This document shows positions 15,986 through 24,420 of a stretch of DNA of 24,420 nucleotides, piece by piece (position 1 is the stretch's first letter; the number at the start of each line of letters is the position of its first letter). Under the pieces are notes generated by a model, which saw only the letters and a list, made by a program, of their open reading frames with translations, was not told the DNA's origin and searched no databases. This DNA comes from Stentor coeruleus (Eukaryota; Ciliophora; Heterotrichea; Heterotrichida; Stentoridae), in NCBI GenBank assembly GCA_001970955.1, contig MPUH01001087.1:1-24420 (forward strand), read 5' to 3'. A program made the translations under genes and the position numbers.

Positions 15986-17734
15986 ATGTCCGAAGACATA
16001 ATGCTGCTAATCTGGGGAGAGCTAAAAGATAAAGCTATTCGAAAAAAAGACATCCTTTCTGCAAGTCAAACAGCCCTTCTCGAAAGAGCAGGCAGCTTAA
16101 CCAAAACCGAACTTCTAGAATTCTGTGATCTCCAAGACCCTGATCTAAGAAAATTCGCAATGGGTCTAATGCTTGACCGTATCTGTAAAGAAACTCCAAG
16201 TCTTCAAGAAGGTCCATTATACCATAAAATCATCTTGAAATTCATAGAAGAGCTTCCAAGATACAAAGAAAGTATTGCTAATCGATACAAATCATGCTTA
16301 GCTAATATAATAAGTTCATGTGCAACAGGAGAAGATCTGGCAATATGGTCAATAAAAATTTCCGAACTAGAAGCTTTACAATGCGATATAAACCCAGCAA
16401 AACAATGGCTTCATTCAAAATTCACATCTTATATGTTTAATCAAGCCGACAAACTTCGAAGCGATTTTAATATAGAAAATCTTAAAAAAACAGCCATATC
16501 ACTTGAAATTGGTATGAGTTCTGGAATTGATCTTAAAGTTATATCAAATGTTATTTTCAGTATAGGAGCTGATTATGTTATAAAAAAATACGACCTTCAT
16601 GGACTTAGACAAAATTCTGATCAGAGTTTTTCAAGTAATTACGAAGAGATCAAAGACTTATTTGGGGATTTAAAAAGATTGCAATTTAGAGATAATTATA
16701 ATATAAAAAAACTTGAACTTATTGAGAATAAAATCGAATGTGAAATCCCAATAAAGCCTTTGATGCAATATGACCCTGATACTATTCAAGAAGTGAAAAT
16801 CAAAGTTAAAAAGTCAATCCCAGAAGAAAATCTTATAGAGAGAGGGTTTGATAAAAGTAAAGTTGTTTGGAGACAAAGACCAGCATATCAGAGAGCTAAT
16901 GAAGCTTTTGGTATTGAAGTTACTATTGGAGAATTACCTAATCGTGAGCTTGTTGCTAAGAAAATCTATTCATTTAATAGCATTGATGATGCTAATAATG
17001 TAGAAAATGAGATAAAGATTTTAACTGTTTTATCGAATAGAGCTACACCTGAGAATTCTTATATTAAGTTTTATGGGGCTGAGATTGAAATGGTTAATGA
17101 AACAGAGAAAAGGATAATTTTGTATATGGAAGCACATTCTTCAAGTTTAATTGATAAGATTTCTGAAGCTAAAAGGAAAGGGGAGTTGATTGATGAAGAA
17201 ATTGTTGAAAATGCAGCGAGGAAACTTGTTCATGCTTTTGCTCATATGCAGACTTTAGGGATTTATCATAGGGATATTAAGCCACATAATATATTGGTTA
17301 CAGATGACTGGAACCTTAAAATTATTGATTTCAGTGTTTCAGATGCTTTGAAGCATGACGACTGTTATACTACAATGACAGGAAATACTACTATTCAAGG
17401 TACTCATGGATATATGGCCCCAGAAGTAGAAGATCATTTTAGCAAACAAGAAAAAACAGGCAAATTCCGTCCAGGAAGGGCAGATGTGTTTTCACTTGGT
17501 CTAACATTATATCAACTAATAAGTTTAAGGGATACTTATGCTTTGAATATAAAATCTTCTGACCAATATGACAGAATTAAAAGGCTACTGAATCAGTTGA
17601 GTTGTGAAGAATGGGTTAAGATTTTATTACAAGAAATGCTGAATCCTGATTACCATTTCAGAGCTTCTTTTAAGCAGTGCCTTAGATTCTTACCAGGCTC
17701 AAATGCTACAGTGGATCGGACAATATTATTATAA
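15986..17734 (+). CDS. Array kinase 1: N-terminal helical domain plus protein kinase (HRD, DFS)
   Basis: The protein has 582 residues, ATG at 15986 to tandem TAA TAA stops. Residues 1-205 form an all-helical domain shared with the three following genes, ending in the common segment GIDLKVISNVIFSIGADYVIKK (180-201). The kinase domain spans about 295-575. Lys326 (VAKK), a helix-C Glu (NEIKIL), His428-Arg429-Asp430 with Asn435 (YHRDIKPHNIL), Asp448-Phe449-Ser450 in place of DFG, and Ala478-Pro479-Glu480 are visible. RADVFSLGLTLYQL marks helix F. No GxGxxG loop is seen. It is the only array member with a classical HRD. With Lys, both Asp and Asn present it may be active; the DFG glycine is lost. 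Ser/Thr specificity is likely from the HRDIKPHN form, but substrates are unknown. No introns are evident. Confidence 0.9.
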   Translation: MSEDIMLLIWGELKDKAIRKKDILSASQTALLERAGSLTKTELLEFCDLQDPDLRKFAMGLMLDRICKETPSLQEGPLYHKIILKFIEELPRYKESIANRYKSCLANIISSCATGEDLAIWSIKISELEALQCDINPAKQWLHSKFTSYMFNQADKLRSDFNIENLKKTAISLEIGMSSGIDLKVISNVIFSIGADYVIKKYDLHGLRQNSDQSFSSNYEEIKDLFGDLKRLQFRDNYNIKKLELIENKIECEIPIKPLMQYDPDTIQEVKIKVKKSIPEENLIERGFDKSKVVWRQRPAYQRANEAFGIEVTIGELPNRELVAKKIYSFNSIDDANNVENEIKILTVLSNRATPENSYIKFYGAEIEMVNETEKRIILYMEAHSSSLIDKISEAKRKGELIDEEIVENAARKLVHAFAHMQTLGIYHRDIKPHNILVTDDWNLKIIDFSVSDALKHDDCYTTMTGNTTIQGTHGYMAPEVEDHFSKQEKTGKFRPGRADVFSLGLTLYQLISLRDTYALNIKSSDQYDRIKRLLNQLSCEEWVKILLQEMLNPDYHFRASFKQCLRFLPGSNATVDRTILL

Positions 17735-18107
17735 TAATTATCTTTAGCGTATGATCTTATTAAAATTAGTTAAGGATTTTATGATATATTGANTTATTAA
17801 AATTAGTTAAGGATTTTATGATATATTGATAATTAGAAAGATGCTGGATGTTGATAGTATGAGTATTTATAAATAGATTATAATGATATTTTTTGTATTT
17901 AGATATAAGATTATAAAAAACGATATTTTATTACATTTTCATATATTTATGTTTCTTCTACATTTACTATACAATTCTAGTTTTTTTTAAGCAATGCACC
18001 TTAATATCAAATCAAAGCTTTCAAAAACCCTAACTCAATCTTTTTTGTAAATAAAACTTATAAGGTACTTTAAGCTTTTATCATTTGGCTAAAAATAATA
18101 ATTTTTT
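17735..18107. other. Intergenic gap (373 bp) between array kinases 1 and 2
   Basis: AT-rich sequence with a 36-bp direct duplication around an undetermined base (listed separately). The right half has T-rich runs and ends in AATAATAATTTTTT before the ATG at 18108. No gene or RNA is supported. Confidence 0.5.
17757..17829 (+). repeat. Perfect 36-bp duplication flanking a single N
   Basis: Positions 17757-17792 and 17794-17829 are identical, separated only by N at 17793. A one-base gap between two perfect copies is the typical mark of two contig ends with an unmerged overlap. The true sequence therefore probably has one copy and is 37 bp shorter here. Confidence 0.9.
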
Positions 18108-19847
18108 ATGTCAATTGTCGAACTTTGCAATATCGTCAAAACTAAACTAATAACTGAGGCAGTCCGCAATACATTTGGCGATATGTGTGAAAACATATTC
18201 GATTTCTCCTTTGAGAGTATATCAGGAAAGAATCCAAAAACAAACCACAAAGAACTAAACAGATATTTCTACACAGTTTATCTCTTAAAACTAGTCGAGG
18301 AAGGAGCTCAAGGAACAAAAATTTTGAATACTCTGAGGGAAAGTCAGATTCTACTCGAAATTCTTGAAGACAAAATCCAAGCTTTAGCACTTCTTTACGA
18401 TGATATTCTTCAAAATGAAATCCTAGTCTGTGAAAAACTTGAAGATCTTCTTGAATGGGTCGAAATCTCTAATTCTCTAAAAGTTTATTCAGAAACCCAA
18501 TTAGCTTTATCTGTTGCTTACAATAAATTTATAACTTTGTCCCATGAAGAAATATCAAATCTTTCAACATCCCCATTAGGAAAAGGGTATATAGACTTAC
18601 TAATAAATATAAAAAAAGGTCTCAATTATCAGATTCCTTTACAACAATTAGCAATTTTGACTATTCGTAACTCTTTTAACTTTATTGAACAAATGAACTT
18701 TTTTGACTATTGTGGCATTAACATAGAAAAAAACCCTGAACAAGATTGGAAAATCATAGAAATCATTGAAGATATCATGGGGACAAATAATCAAGACCCA
18801 AATCAGCAGGAAATCGAATATGATTTTTTAAATGAAAATCTTCTTCAAATCAAAACATCACTTGAAAGTGTTTTACCATATGCTGAATATAAATCTAAAA
18901 ATGGTGTTTTTGAAGGTAAAAATATTGATAGTTATGATACTGAAATTGATTTTATTATTCCATTTGAGGATATTATAATAGAAAAACGCAAAACATATTC
19001 AAATCCTACAAATTCTTTTCAAGTTTCTATATATAAAGGAAGATTAAAGAATGATAGAAATGGGGTTGAGATTAATAAAACTGTTGGTATTAAGATGTAT
19101 CAGGAAAAAAAACCAAGAACAGATTTTACAAAGATATCTGATGAAATTATTATTTACAAGAGGCTTAGTGATTTAAGGAAACGGCCAGAAAATTGCTTTA
19201 CTGAATATTATGGGACATGTAAGAATATTGAAAATGGTAAAACAACATATTATATGATAATGGAATATCAAAAGAAGAATTTATTAAAGTTTTTATCAGA
19301 AAATATAGAATTAAATGATCAGGTTCTTTTTACAATGTTTAAACAACTTATAAGGAGCTTTGAACAAATGCATAGTCTAAATATTTATCATCTTGATATC
19401 AAACCTGCCAATATTCTTATTGATCAAAACTTCAATATGTCTATAATAGATTTCGATATGGCTATAATGATAAAAGGAAATAAGACTAATGCTTCAGATA
19501 AATCTGAACGTCGTGCTGGGACAAAAGGCTATGCTGATCCGAAAATTCAAGCTTTAATAGATGGTAAAAACGATATTCAGCCTTATAGCAATGCTGCAGC
19601 TGATGTATTTTCATTAGGCATGACTTTTTACCATATTTTAGTAAAAAACGATTTTGATGGAAAATTAAATACAATTGAAAGAAATGATGAATTGTTAAAT
19701 AAAGTGAAGAATTTAAAACAAACATGGGCTAGAGATTTATTATTAGATATGCTAAACAAAGATGAAAATTTGAGATTAAGTTTTAAAGATTTAATGGGAA
19801 AATTCAAGTGCGATTCAACTAAAAATTATTCTGATAAAAATTATTAG
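18108..19847 (+). CDS. Array kinase 2: N-terminal helical domain plus divergent kinase (HLD, DFD, no APE)
   Basis: The protein has 579 residues, ATG at 18108 to TAG at 19847. The N-terminal helical domain (1-195) carries NRYFYTVYLLKL (51-62), LYDDILQNEILVC (96-108) and the closing segment LNYQIPLQQLAILTIRNSF (172-190), each matching its paralogues. A linker follows, then the kinase domain (about 300-570): Lys329 (VGIK), helix-C Glu (DEIIIYKRL), His428-Leu429-Asp430 with Asn435, and Asp448-Phe449-Asp450. Where APE is expected there is Asp477-Pro478-Lys479. Helix F AADVFSLGMTFYHIL is intact. It lacks the HRD arginine, the DFG glycine, the APE glutamate and a glycine-rich loop, making it the most divergent copy. 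It keeps the residues needed for ATP and metal binding, so weak activity or a scaffold role are both possible. Confidence 0.88.
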   Translation: MSIVELCNIVKTKLITEAVRNTFGDMCENIFDFSFESISGKNPKTNHKELNRYFYTVYLLKLVEEGAQGTKILNTLRESQILLEILEDKIQALALLYDDILQNEILVCEKLEDLLEWVEISNSLKVYSETQLALSVAYNKFITLSHEEISNLSTSPLGKGYIDLLINIKKGLNYQIPLQQLAILTIRNSFNFIEQMNFFDYCGINIEKNPEQDWKIIEIIEDIMGTNNQDPNQQEIEYDFLNENLLQIKTSLESVLPYAEYKSKNGVFEGKNIDSYDTEIDFIIPFEDIIIEKRKTYSNPTNSFQVSIYKGRLKNDRNGVEINKTVGIKMYQEKKPRTDFTKISDEIIIYKRLSDLRKRPENCFTEYYGTCKNIENGKTTYYMIMEYQKKNLLKFLSENIELNDQVLFTMFKQLIRSFEQMHSLNIYHLDIKPANILIDQNFNMSIIDFDMAIMIKGNKTNASDKSERRAGTKGYADPKIQALIDGKNDIQPYSNAAADVFSLGMTFYHILVKNDFDGKLNTIERNDELLNKVKNLKQTWARDLLLDMLNKDENLRLSFKDLMGKFKCDSTKNYSDKNY

Positions 19848-20504
19848 TATTAGACTAAGATTAGATTATGCTATTAAATTATTAGAGGTTTAAGATTGTT
19901 ATTTTTGTAAAAATTATGTTTTTTAAGAGATTAAATAGTGTTTAAATTGAGGATGTTATGGAAAATATTAGATTTTAGAAATAATGAAAATAAATTATGA
20001 ATTATAGATTAGTATTAGTTAGGAATTATCGCTTGACTATTGTCTAGCCCTTGTTAATTTTCTTCTTTTATAGTATATTTTGGTGATAAAGTTTTTATTT
20101 CTCTGTCAATCTTGATTATTTCTTTTTTTGTTGTGTTTTTCTCTTATGAATTACAGATAAATTTGATGTATTTTTTGTGTTTACAATATTTACTTTTTTA
20201 ATTTATATATAATACAATACTTGTTTGTTTAATAAAAATATTGTCAAGAGTTTATCTGTTAAAAATTTTTAATCTTTTTTATTATTTAATATTGCAATCT
20301 CTGTTGAGTCTGAGTATTGTTTTCAATAAACCATCGTCAGTCTTTATCAACTTTTTTCTAAAGTCTAGTATTAAAAAATTTATACCAAAAACATAATTTA
20401 AGTTTAAATACCTGTATACGCCATAGTATTATTTAATTTGATTCTAAAGATGTTGTAAATGCTTTTATATCATGCTAAAAAACCCAGTTTTATTTATATA
20501 AAAA
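19848..20504. other. Intergenic gap (657 bp) between array kinases 2 and 3
   Basis: Very AT-rich sequence. I found no convincing reading frame, RNA gene or kinase remnant. It should hold the 3' UTR of kinase 2 and the promoter of kinase 3. Confidence 0.5.
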
Positions 20505-22187
20505 ATGTCTGATATCTATGATTTAGTCAGTGGTTCCTTCCGTACTCCAAATGTCGATCGACTATGTCAAGATTTGATAAAACAGTCTTTTGATGGTAAT
20601 CTTGATGCAATTATTAATAACAAGCCAAGAACAAGCGATAATGAATGTCTTCGCTATTACTACGCTCTATGTCTTATAAAAATTGACGAAGATAGCATAA
20701 ACGAAGATTTCGCTGCATCTAAAATCGTAGATGAATGTTATCAGTTATTTGAATATGCACCTGAGCATACAAATCTTATAGCAAGTACTTTAGACAACAT
20801 TTTAATCAATTCAATCTTAAAATGTAAAGATGAAGAAGGATTACTTCAATGGGCAAGTCGAGCATCAAAATTAAGAAATTACAACTACGAATCACCATCA
20901 TCAATTTCTGCTGCATATAGTAAAATAATGTCAATGATTTATAAACAACTATCAATTATAACTGAGAAACCAACAAGAAATAAGTATATAAAAATACTTG
21001 ATCATTTTAATAGAGGCATCAAATTTGGCATAGGATTTTCGTCATTGGCTGCAATGACAGCTGAGAATTCTTTGAGTTTTATTGAAGAGAAAAATAATAG
21101 TGCGGATGATGAAGAAGTTAAAGCTAAACCTAATGTAAAAAAAGATTTGGAAATAATTAGATATATCAGAGAAATTAATGAAGTCAATGGAAATGATCCT
21201 TCTATATCACAGCGTCTTGAATCAATTTATAATATTATAAAATCCATACCTCAAGAACGAGTTCAAGAATCCCTTGAACTTATAAATAATGTTATTATCG
21301 AACCTAATGAGTCGGAAATCAGGTATGAAGATTTAGAAATTTTATCGGACATAGGTAAAAGAAGTGGTGAAAAAATTTGTATGAATCTCCTTTTAGCAAA
21401 ATACCGTGGGAAATTGGTTGCTGTTAAAAAATATTCATCTGAAAATAAAGAAAGTTTATCGAAAATAGATGAAGAAATATATATTAACAAAAAACTCAGT
21501 GAGCTTAAGTCGAATTTAAACTGTTTTTTAAGATATTATGGGACATTCTTCCGTACGACTCAGTCTGGATATGAATATGGACTTGTAATGGAATACCACA
21601 AAGAAAATTTGATGGATTTTTTGAGTAAACAAAAAGCGACTGGCCAAACTCTTATTGATACAGTTATAATTGATATGTACAAAACCATTATATCATCTTT
21701 TGCTTCTATGCACGACTTAAAAATTTATCATTTAGACATTAAGCCTCAGAACATTTTAATCGATGATAATAAAAACCTTTATATTATTGATTTTGGTTCA
21801 GCTTCAGTTGAGCGAATTAATAGATACGATTCAGAAATCAAAAAAAAAATACAAGGTACCAAAGGTTATATAGCACCTGAGCTTTTAAGTATGATTAATA
21901 ACAACAGTAATGAAGAAATTCAATATTCAATGGAAAAAGCTGATGTTTTTTCTTTAGGCATGACACTACTGCAAATGAGTACCAATGAGAATTTGGATCA
22001 TGAATTAAACAACAGTGAAAATAACCATGTATTACTAGGAATTATAGATAGAGTTCCTTACAATTGGGCGAAACAAATATTGTATCGAATGCTTCAATTA
22101 AATCCAGCAAGCAGACCAACTATTAAAGAATTACTAAAAGATATCAAAAATATCGAGACTATGACATTTTCCCGAAGCAATCAATAA
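20505..22187 (+). CDS. Array kinase 3: N-terminal helical domain plus kinase (HLD, DFG)
   Basis: The protein has 560 residues, ATG at 20505 to TAA at 22187. The N-terminal domain shows LRYYYALCLIKI (49-60), TLDNILINSILKC (95-107) and the closing segment IKFGIGFSSLAAMTAENSL (172-190). The kinase domain spans about 280-550 with the most regular features of the four: DIGKRSGEK as a partial glycine loop, Lys308 (VAVKK), helix-C Glu (EEIYINKKL), His409-Leu410-Asp411 with Asn416, intact Asp429-Phe430-Gly431, and Ala457-Pro458-Glu459. The HRD arginine is Leu, a non-RD kinase, so activation-loop phosphorylation through that Arg is not expected. Probably catalytically able. The next gene starts 41 bp after the stop. 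Confidence 0.9.
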   Translation: MSDIYDLVSGSFRTPNVDRLCQDLIKQSFDGNLDAIINNKPRTSDNECLRYYYALCLIKIDEDSINEDFAASKIVDECYQLFEYAPEHTNLIASTLDNILINSILKCKDEEGLLQWASRASKLRNYNYESPSSISAAYSKIMSMIYKQLSIITEKPTRNKYIKILDHFNRGIKFGIGFSSLAAMTAENSLSFIEEKNNSADDEEVKAKPNVKKDLEIIRYIREINEVNGNDPSISQRLESIYNIIKSIPQERVQESLELINNVIIEPNESEIRYEDLEILSDIGKRSGEKICMNLLLAKYRGKLVAVKKYSSENKESLSKIDEEIYINKKLSELKSNLNCFLRYYGTFFRTTQSGYEYGLVMEYHKENLMDFLSKQKATGQTLIDTVIIDMYKTIISSFASMHDLKIYHLDIKPQNILIDDNKNLYIIDFGSASVERINRYDSEIKKKIQGTKGYIAPELLSMINNNSNEEIQYSMEKADVFSLGMTLLQMSTNENLDHELNNSENNHVLLGIIDRVPYNWAKQILYRMLQLNPASRPTIKELLKDIKNIETMTFSRSNQ

Positions 22188-22228
22188 TATTAGTTTAGGT
22201 TATTAGTTTATTCTCATTAAATTTATAT
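22188..22228. promoter_or_regulatory. 41-bp gap between array kinases 3 and 4
   Basis: The whole distance from the stop of kinase 3 to the ATG of kinase 4 is 41 AT-rich bases, so it must hold both the 3' end of one transcript and the start of the next unless UTRs overlap the coding regions or one transcript spans both genes. No recognisable motif is present. Confidence 0.45.
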
Positions 22229-23911
22229 ATGAATCAAAAAAGCAAAGACTTTTATAGTATTGTAGCCAAAGAGCTTCGAACTTCAATAGTTCAAGAACAT
22301 TTGCCGAAACTATCAAAAAATGGGTTAGAAAATAGTCTAGAAGAGATCATGAAGAATCTAAAATCCCAAACAATCCCTGAAGTGAAAAATTTTGTCAGAT
22401 GTTTATTGTTACTTGGCCTTGAAGCTGAACCTGCTCAAGGTCAAAATTTTATGAAATACTATACTGAAGCTGAATCAACCTTAAATATTTTCCCTGAACA
22501 CAAAAATTATATTATAGAAACATTAGATTTTATTCTATACAAAGAAATACTTCATTGTAGTAACTCAAACATTTTAGCCTTAGCTAAATTAGCTTCATCT
22601 TTAGGGGATTCAGCAAATTTCATATCTCAACAAGAAGCTAAGATAAAATTAAATCAAATGATTTGGAAAACTATAAAAAATCTTACAAAATCTTATAGTG
22701 AGTCAAGAAGTTTAAGACTGATTTCTACTATAATCGAAGCAGAAAATTCAAATTATGATATGAGTGCAATCAAAGAAATAGCTGTAAGGTTAGTATTAGA
22801 TTATATAGAAAAAAGAAATGGGATTGTAATGATTGAAGATAAAGTTAAACATAATATCCAAAATGATCATAAATTATTAAATCATATGATGATGATGAAT
22901 ATTAATGAGTCAGAAATCCAAGAAAGAATAATTTATTTAAAGCATGAGGTTGAGAATATAGAAAATGAACGTTATGAATCAGATAAGCCTGTATATAAAG
23001 ATAATGGGGTATTTGAAGCATATAAAATATTAGAAAATGTGCAATTAAGATGCATAGAAGAAGAGGTAAAATTTGTTAATGATATACCGAAATATGCTAA
23101 AATAACAAAGAATTTTCATGTATGCATATACAAAGCAGAGTATAAAAAAGGGGCTGTAGCTGCTAAAATATATAATAAAATAACCCCTGATGTTGATATG
23201 ACAGTAGTCTACAATGAATGTAAAATTTATCAAATCCTTGGAGATAAAGCCAATCCTCTAATCAATAGTTTTTTAAAATACTACGGATCATTTACTCAAG
23301 GAGATAAAATATGTCTTGTTATGGAGTATATAGAAAATGATCTTATGACTTGTTTAACATTTTTAAAACAACAAGGGATTATTTTTTCTGATTTACAAAT
23401 TCTCCCATTAATGCAAAAACTTCTTGCATCTTTTGCTGAAATGGAAGAATTAGGGATTTATCATGGGGATATTAAACCTCATAATATCCTTGTTGATGAT
23501 AATTGGAATTTCAAAATTATCGACTTTTCGATTTCTGCTGTTAATAATGAATTTTTAAATGAAGAAACTACTTCTGGATTTTATCCATTACAAGGTACAG
23601 CAGGGTATATGGCTCCAGAAATTATTGAAGGTATTAAGAAAGGGTTGAAAAATGATGTCTTTAAAATGTCAAGAGCCGATGTTTTTTCTTTGGGGATGAC
23701 ATTTTTACAGATGCTGACTTTAGAGGATTATAATGGGTATAATTTGAGGGAAAATAATGAACTTTTGATGAATAAAGTAGATCAACTTATATATCCTTGG
23801 GCTAGAGGTATGCTTAAAAAGATGCTTTGTGCTGATCCAAATTGTAGGCTTAAGTTTAAAGATTTACTGTGTATGATTATTGATATATATCAAAAAACTT
23901 TTACTCAGTAA
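22229..23911 (+). CDS. Array kinase 4: N-terminal helical domain plus kinase (HGD, DFS)
   Basis: The protein has 560 residues, ATG at 22229 to TAA at 23911. The N-terminal domain includes VKNFVRCLLLLGL (52-64), TLDFILYKEILHC (98-110) and the closing segment NYDMSAIKEIAVRLVLDYI (175-193), aligned with its paralogues. The kinase domain spans about 285-555: Lys313 (VAAK), helix-C Glu (NECKIYQIL), His412-Gly413-Asp414 with Asn419 (YHGDIKPHNIL), Asp432-Phe433-Ser434, and Ala462-Pro463-Glu464 after a longer activation loop. Helix F RADVFSLGMTFLQM is intact. The HGD form is rare; with DFS it pairs two regulatory-residue losses while the chemistry residues remain. KPHNIL plus DFS make its core most like array kinase 1, whereas its spacing is that of kinase 3. 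Confidence 0.9.
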   Translation: MNQKSKDFYSIVAKELRTSIVQEHLPKLSKNGLENSLEEIMKNLKSQTIPEVKNFVRCLLLLGLEAEPAQGQNFMKYYTEAESTLNIFPEHKNYIIETLDFILYKEILHCSNSNILALAKLASSLGDSANFISQQEAKIKLNQMIWKTIKNLTKSYSESRSLRLISTIIEAENSNYDMSAIKEIAVRLVLDYIEKRNGIVMIEDKVKHNIQNDHKLLNHMMMMNINESEIQERIIYLKHEVENIENERYESDKPVYKDNGVFEAYKILENVQLRCIEEEVKFVNDIPKYAKITKNFHVCIYKAEYKKGAVAAKIYNKITPDVDMTVVYNECKIYQILGDKANPLINSFLKYYGSFTQGDKICLVMEYIENDLMTCLTFLKQQGIIFSDLQILPLMQKLLASFAEMEELGIYHGDIKPHNILVDDNWNFKIIDFSISAVNNEFLNEETTSGFYPLQGTAGYMAPEIIEGIKKGLKNDVFKMSRADVFSLGMTFLQMLTLEDYNGYNLRENNELLMNKVDQLIYPWARGMLKKMLCADPNCRLKFKDLLCMIIDIYQKTFTQ

Positions 23912-24420
23912 TCAGAGTTTAGATTATTATAGAGATAAATAATATATTGGGTTGATAAGATTTCATAAAGTGTTTGAAAATAATTGATTGAGTATCTTAG
24001 GAATTCATAATCAAAAAAATATCTAGGCAATGATAAATTTACTATTAAAATCTAATGTATATACTAGAAATTGTATGGAAATTATTTAGATTAAGTTTAA
24101 TTCTTATTCTTAGAAAGTAATAATTGAATATAAATACCATTAATTATTTTATACTTATTGTAATAAATCGTTAAATTCATAATCTATTTTTAAAAACTTT
24201 GTACAAGAAATTCAATAAAATATGTCTTTAAAAGTTATTCAAGGTAGCAAAAACTTTTGAAAAAAATATAGTTTTTTATCATTCTAGAATGTAATTATAA
24301 AGTTATTTGTTTTTATGATTCTATTTGTTGTAGTTATAAATATCACAAGAGTTTCTTACGAATAAAATAACTAAAATGCGATATTTTCGTTTTAAAAAAT
24401 ACTCTAAAAACTCATTAGTA
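23912..24420. other. AT-rich flank after the kinase array
   Basis: Over 500 bp of very AT-rich, stop-dense sequence on both strands runs to the window edge. I see no gene, RNA or repeat. The 3' UTR of array kinase 4 lies at the left end. Confidence 0.5.

Noticed and set aside
17983..18020. A short match (TTTTAAGCAATGCACCTTA) to the kinase 1 tail, as a second kinase ghost
   Set aside because: Only about 17 bases agree and the flanks do not, so it is too short to separate from chance.
1..24420. tRNA, rRNA, CRISPR arrays, transposase or virus-like genes
   Set aside because: I looked for T-loop motifs, spaced repeats, transposase and polymerase signatures on both strands and found none convincing.

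Overview
This looks like macronuclear DNA of a heterotrich ciliate, most likely Stentor or a close relative. The DNA is AT-rich and gene-dense, with very short gaps between some genes. All long reading frames are open in the standard genetic code: nine end in TAA and one in TAG, and no stop codon is read through. The one intron I can prove is 15 nt long (12594-12608, GTAATAATAACATAG). Established knowledge: 15-16 nt introns plus a standard code are Stentor hallmarks; Blepharisma reads TGA as Trp. The genus is inference from these traits, not from a database match.

Layout. (1) Positions 3-53 may be the last codons of a plus-strand gene that enters from outside. (2) 188-1612 (minus) encodes a protein with two cyclic-nucleotide-binding domains. 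It is divergent, across 117 bp, from 1730-4807, a 1025-aa coiled-coil/disordered protein. (3) 5365-8427 is a second coiled-coil protein of about 1000 aa, followed after 53 bp by 8481-9149, a small membrane-anchored helical protein. (4) 10687-11907 is a complete aspartate aminotransferase, and 12354-14864 (spliced) is a eukaryotic glycogen branching enzyme with an unusual 147-residue Glu/Lys-rich tail. (5) 15986-23911 is a head-to-tail array of four paralogous protein kinases. They share an N-terminal helical domain of about 200 aa that I do not recognise, joined to a kinase domain with a degenerate glycine loop.

The kinase array is the most interesting system here. The four copies keep the catalytic Lys, the catalytic Asp and the metal-binding Asp. 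They differ exactly at residues that govern regulation: HRD/HLD/HLD/HGD, DFS/DFD/DFG/DFS, and APE/DPK/APE/APE. A decayed copy of the first kinase's 3' end lies just upstream of the array (14911-15071), so the array once had at least one more member or has lost one.

The larger gaps are not empty. In four of them (4914-5315, about 9655-10631, 12110-12270, 15139-15478) the minus strand carries consecutive open segments in shifting frames, with protein-like composition. I read these tentatively as decayed genes. Another theme is strand-specific cytosine depletion in blocks of a few hundred bases. A single N at 17793 sits between two perfect 36-bp copies and is probably an assembly join.

The two metabolic genes (amino-acid transamination, storage-glucan branching) and the CNB/coiled-coil genes show no evident functional link to the kinases. 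The order looks like ordinary chromosomal gene content interrupted by a lineage-specific tandem expansion.
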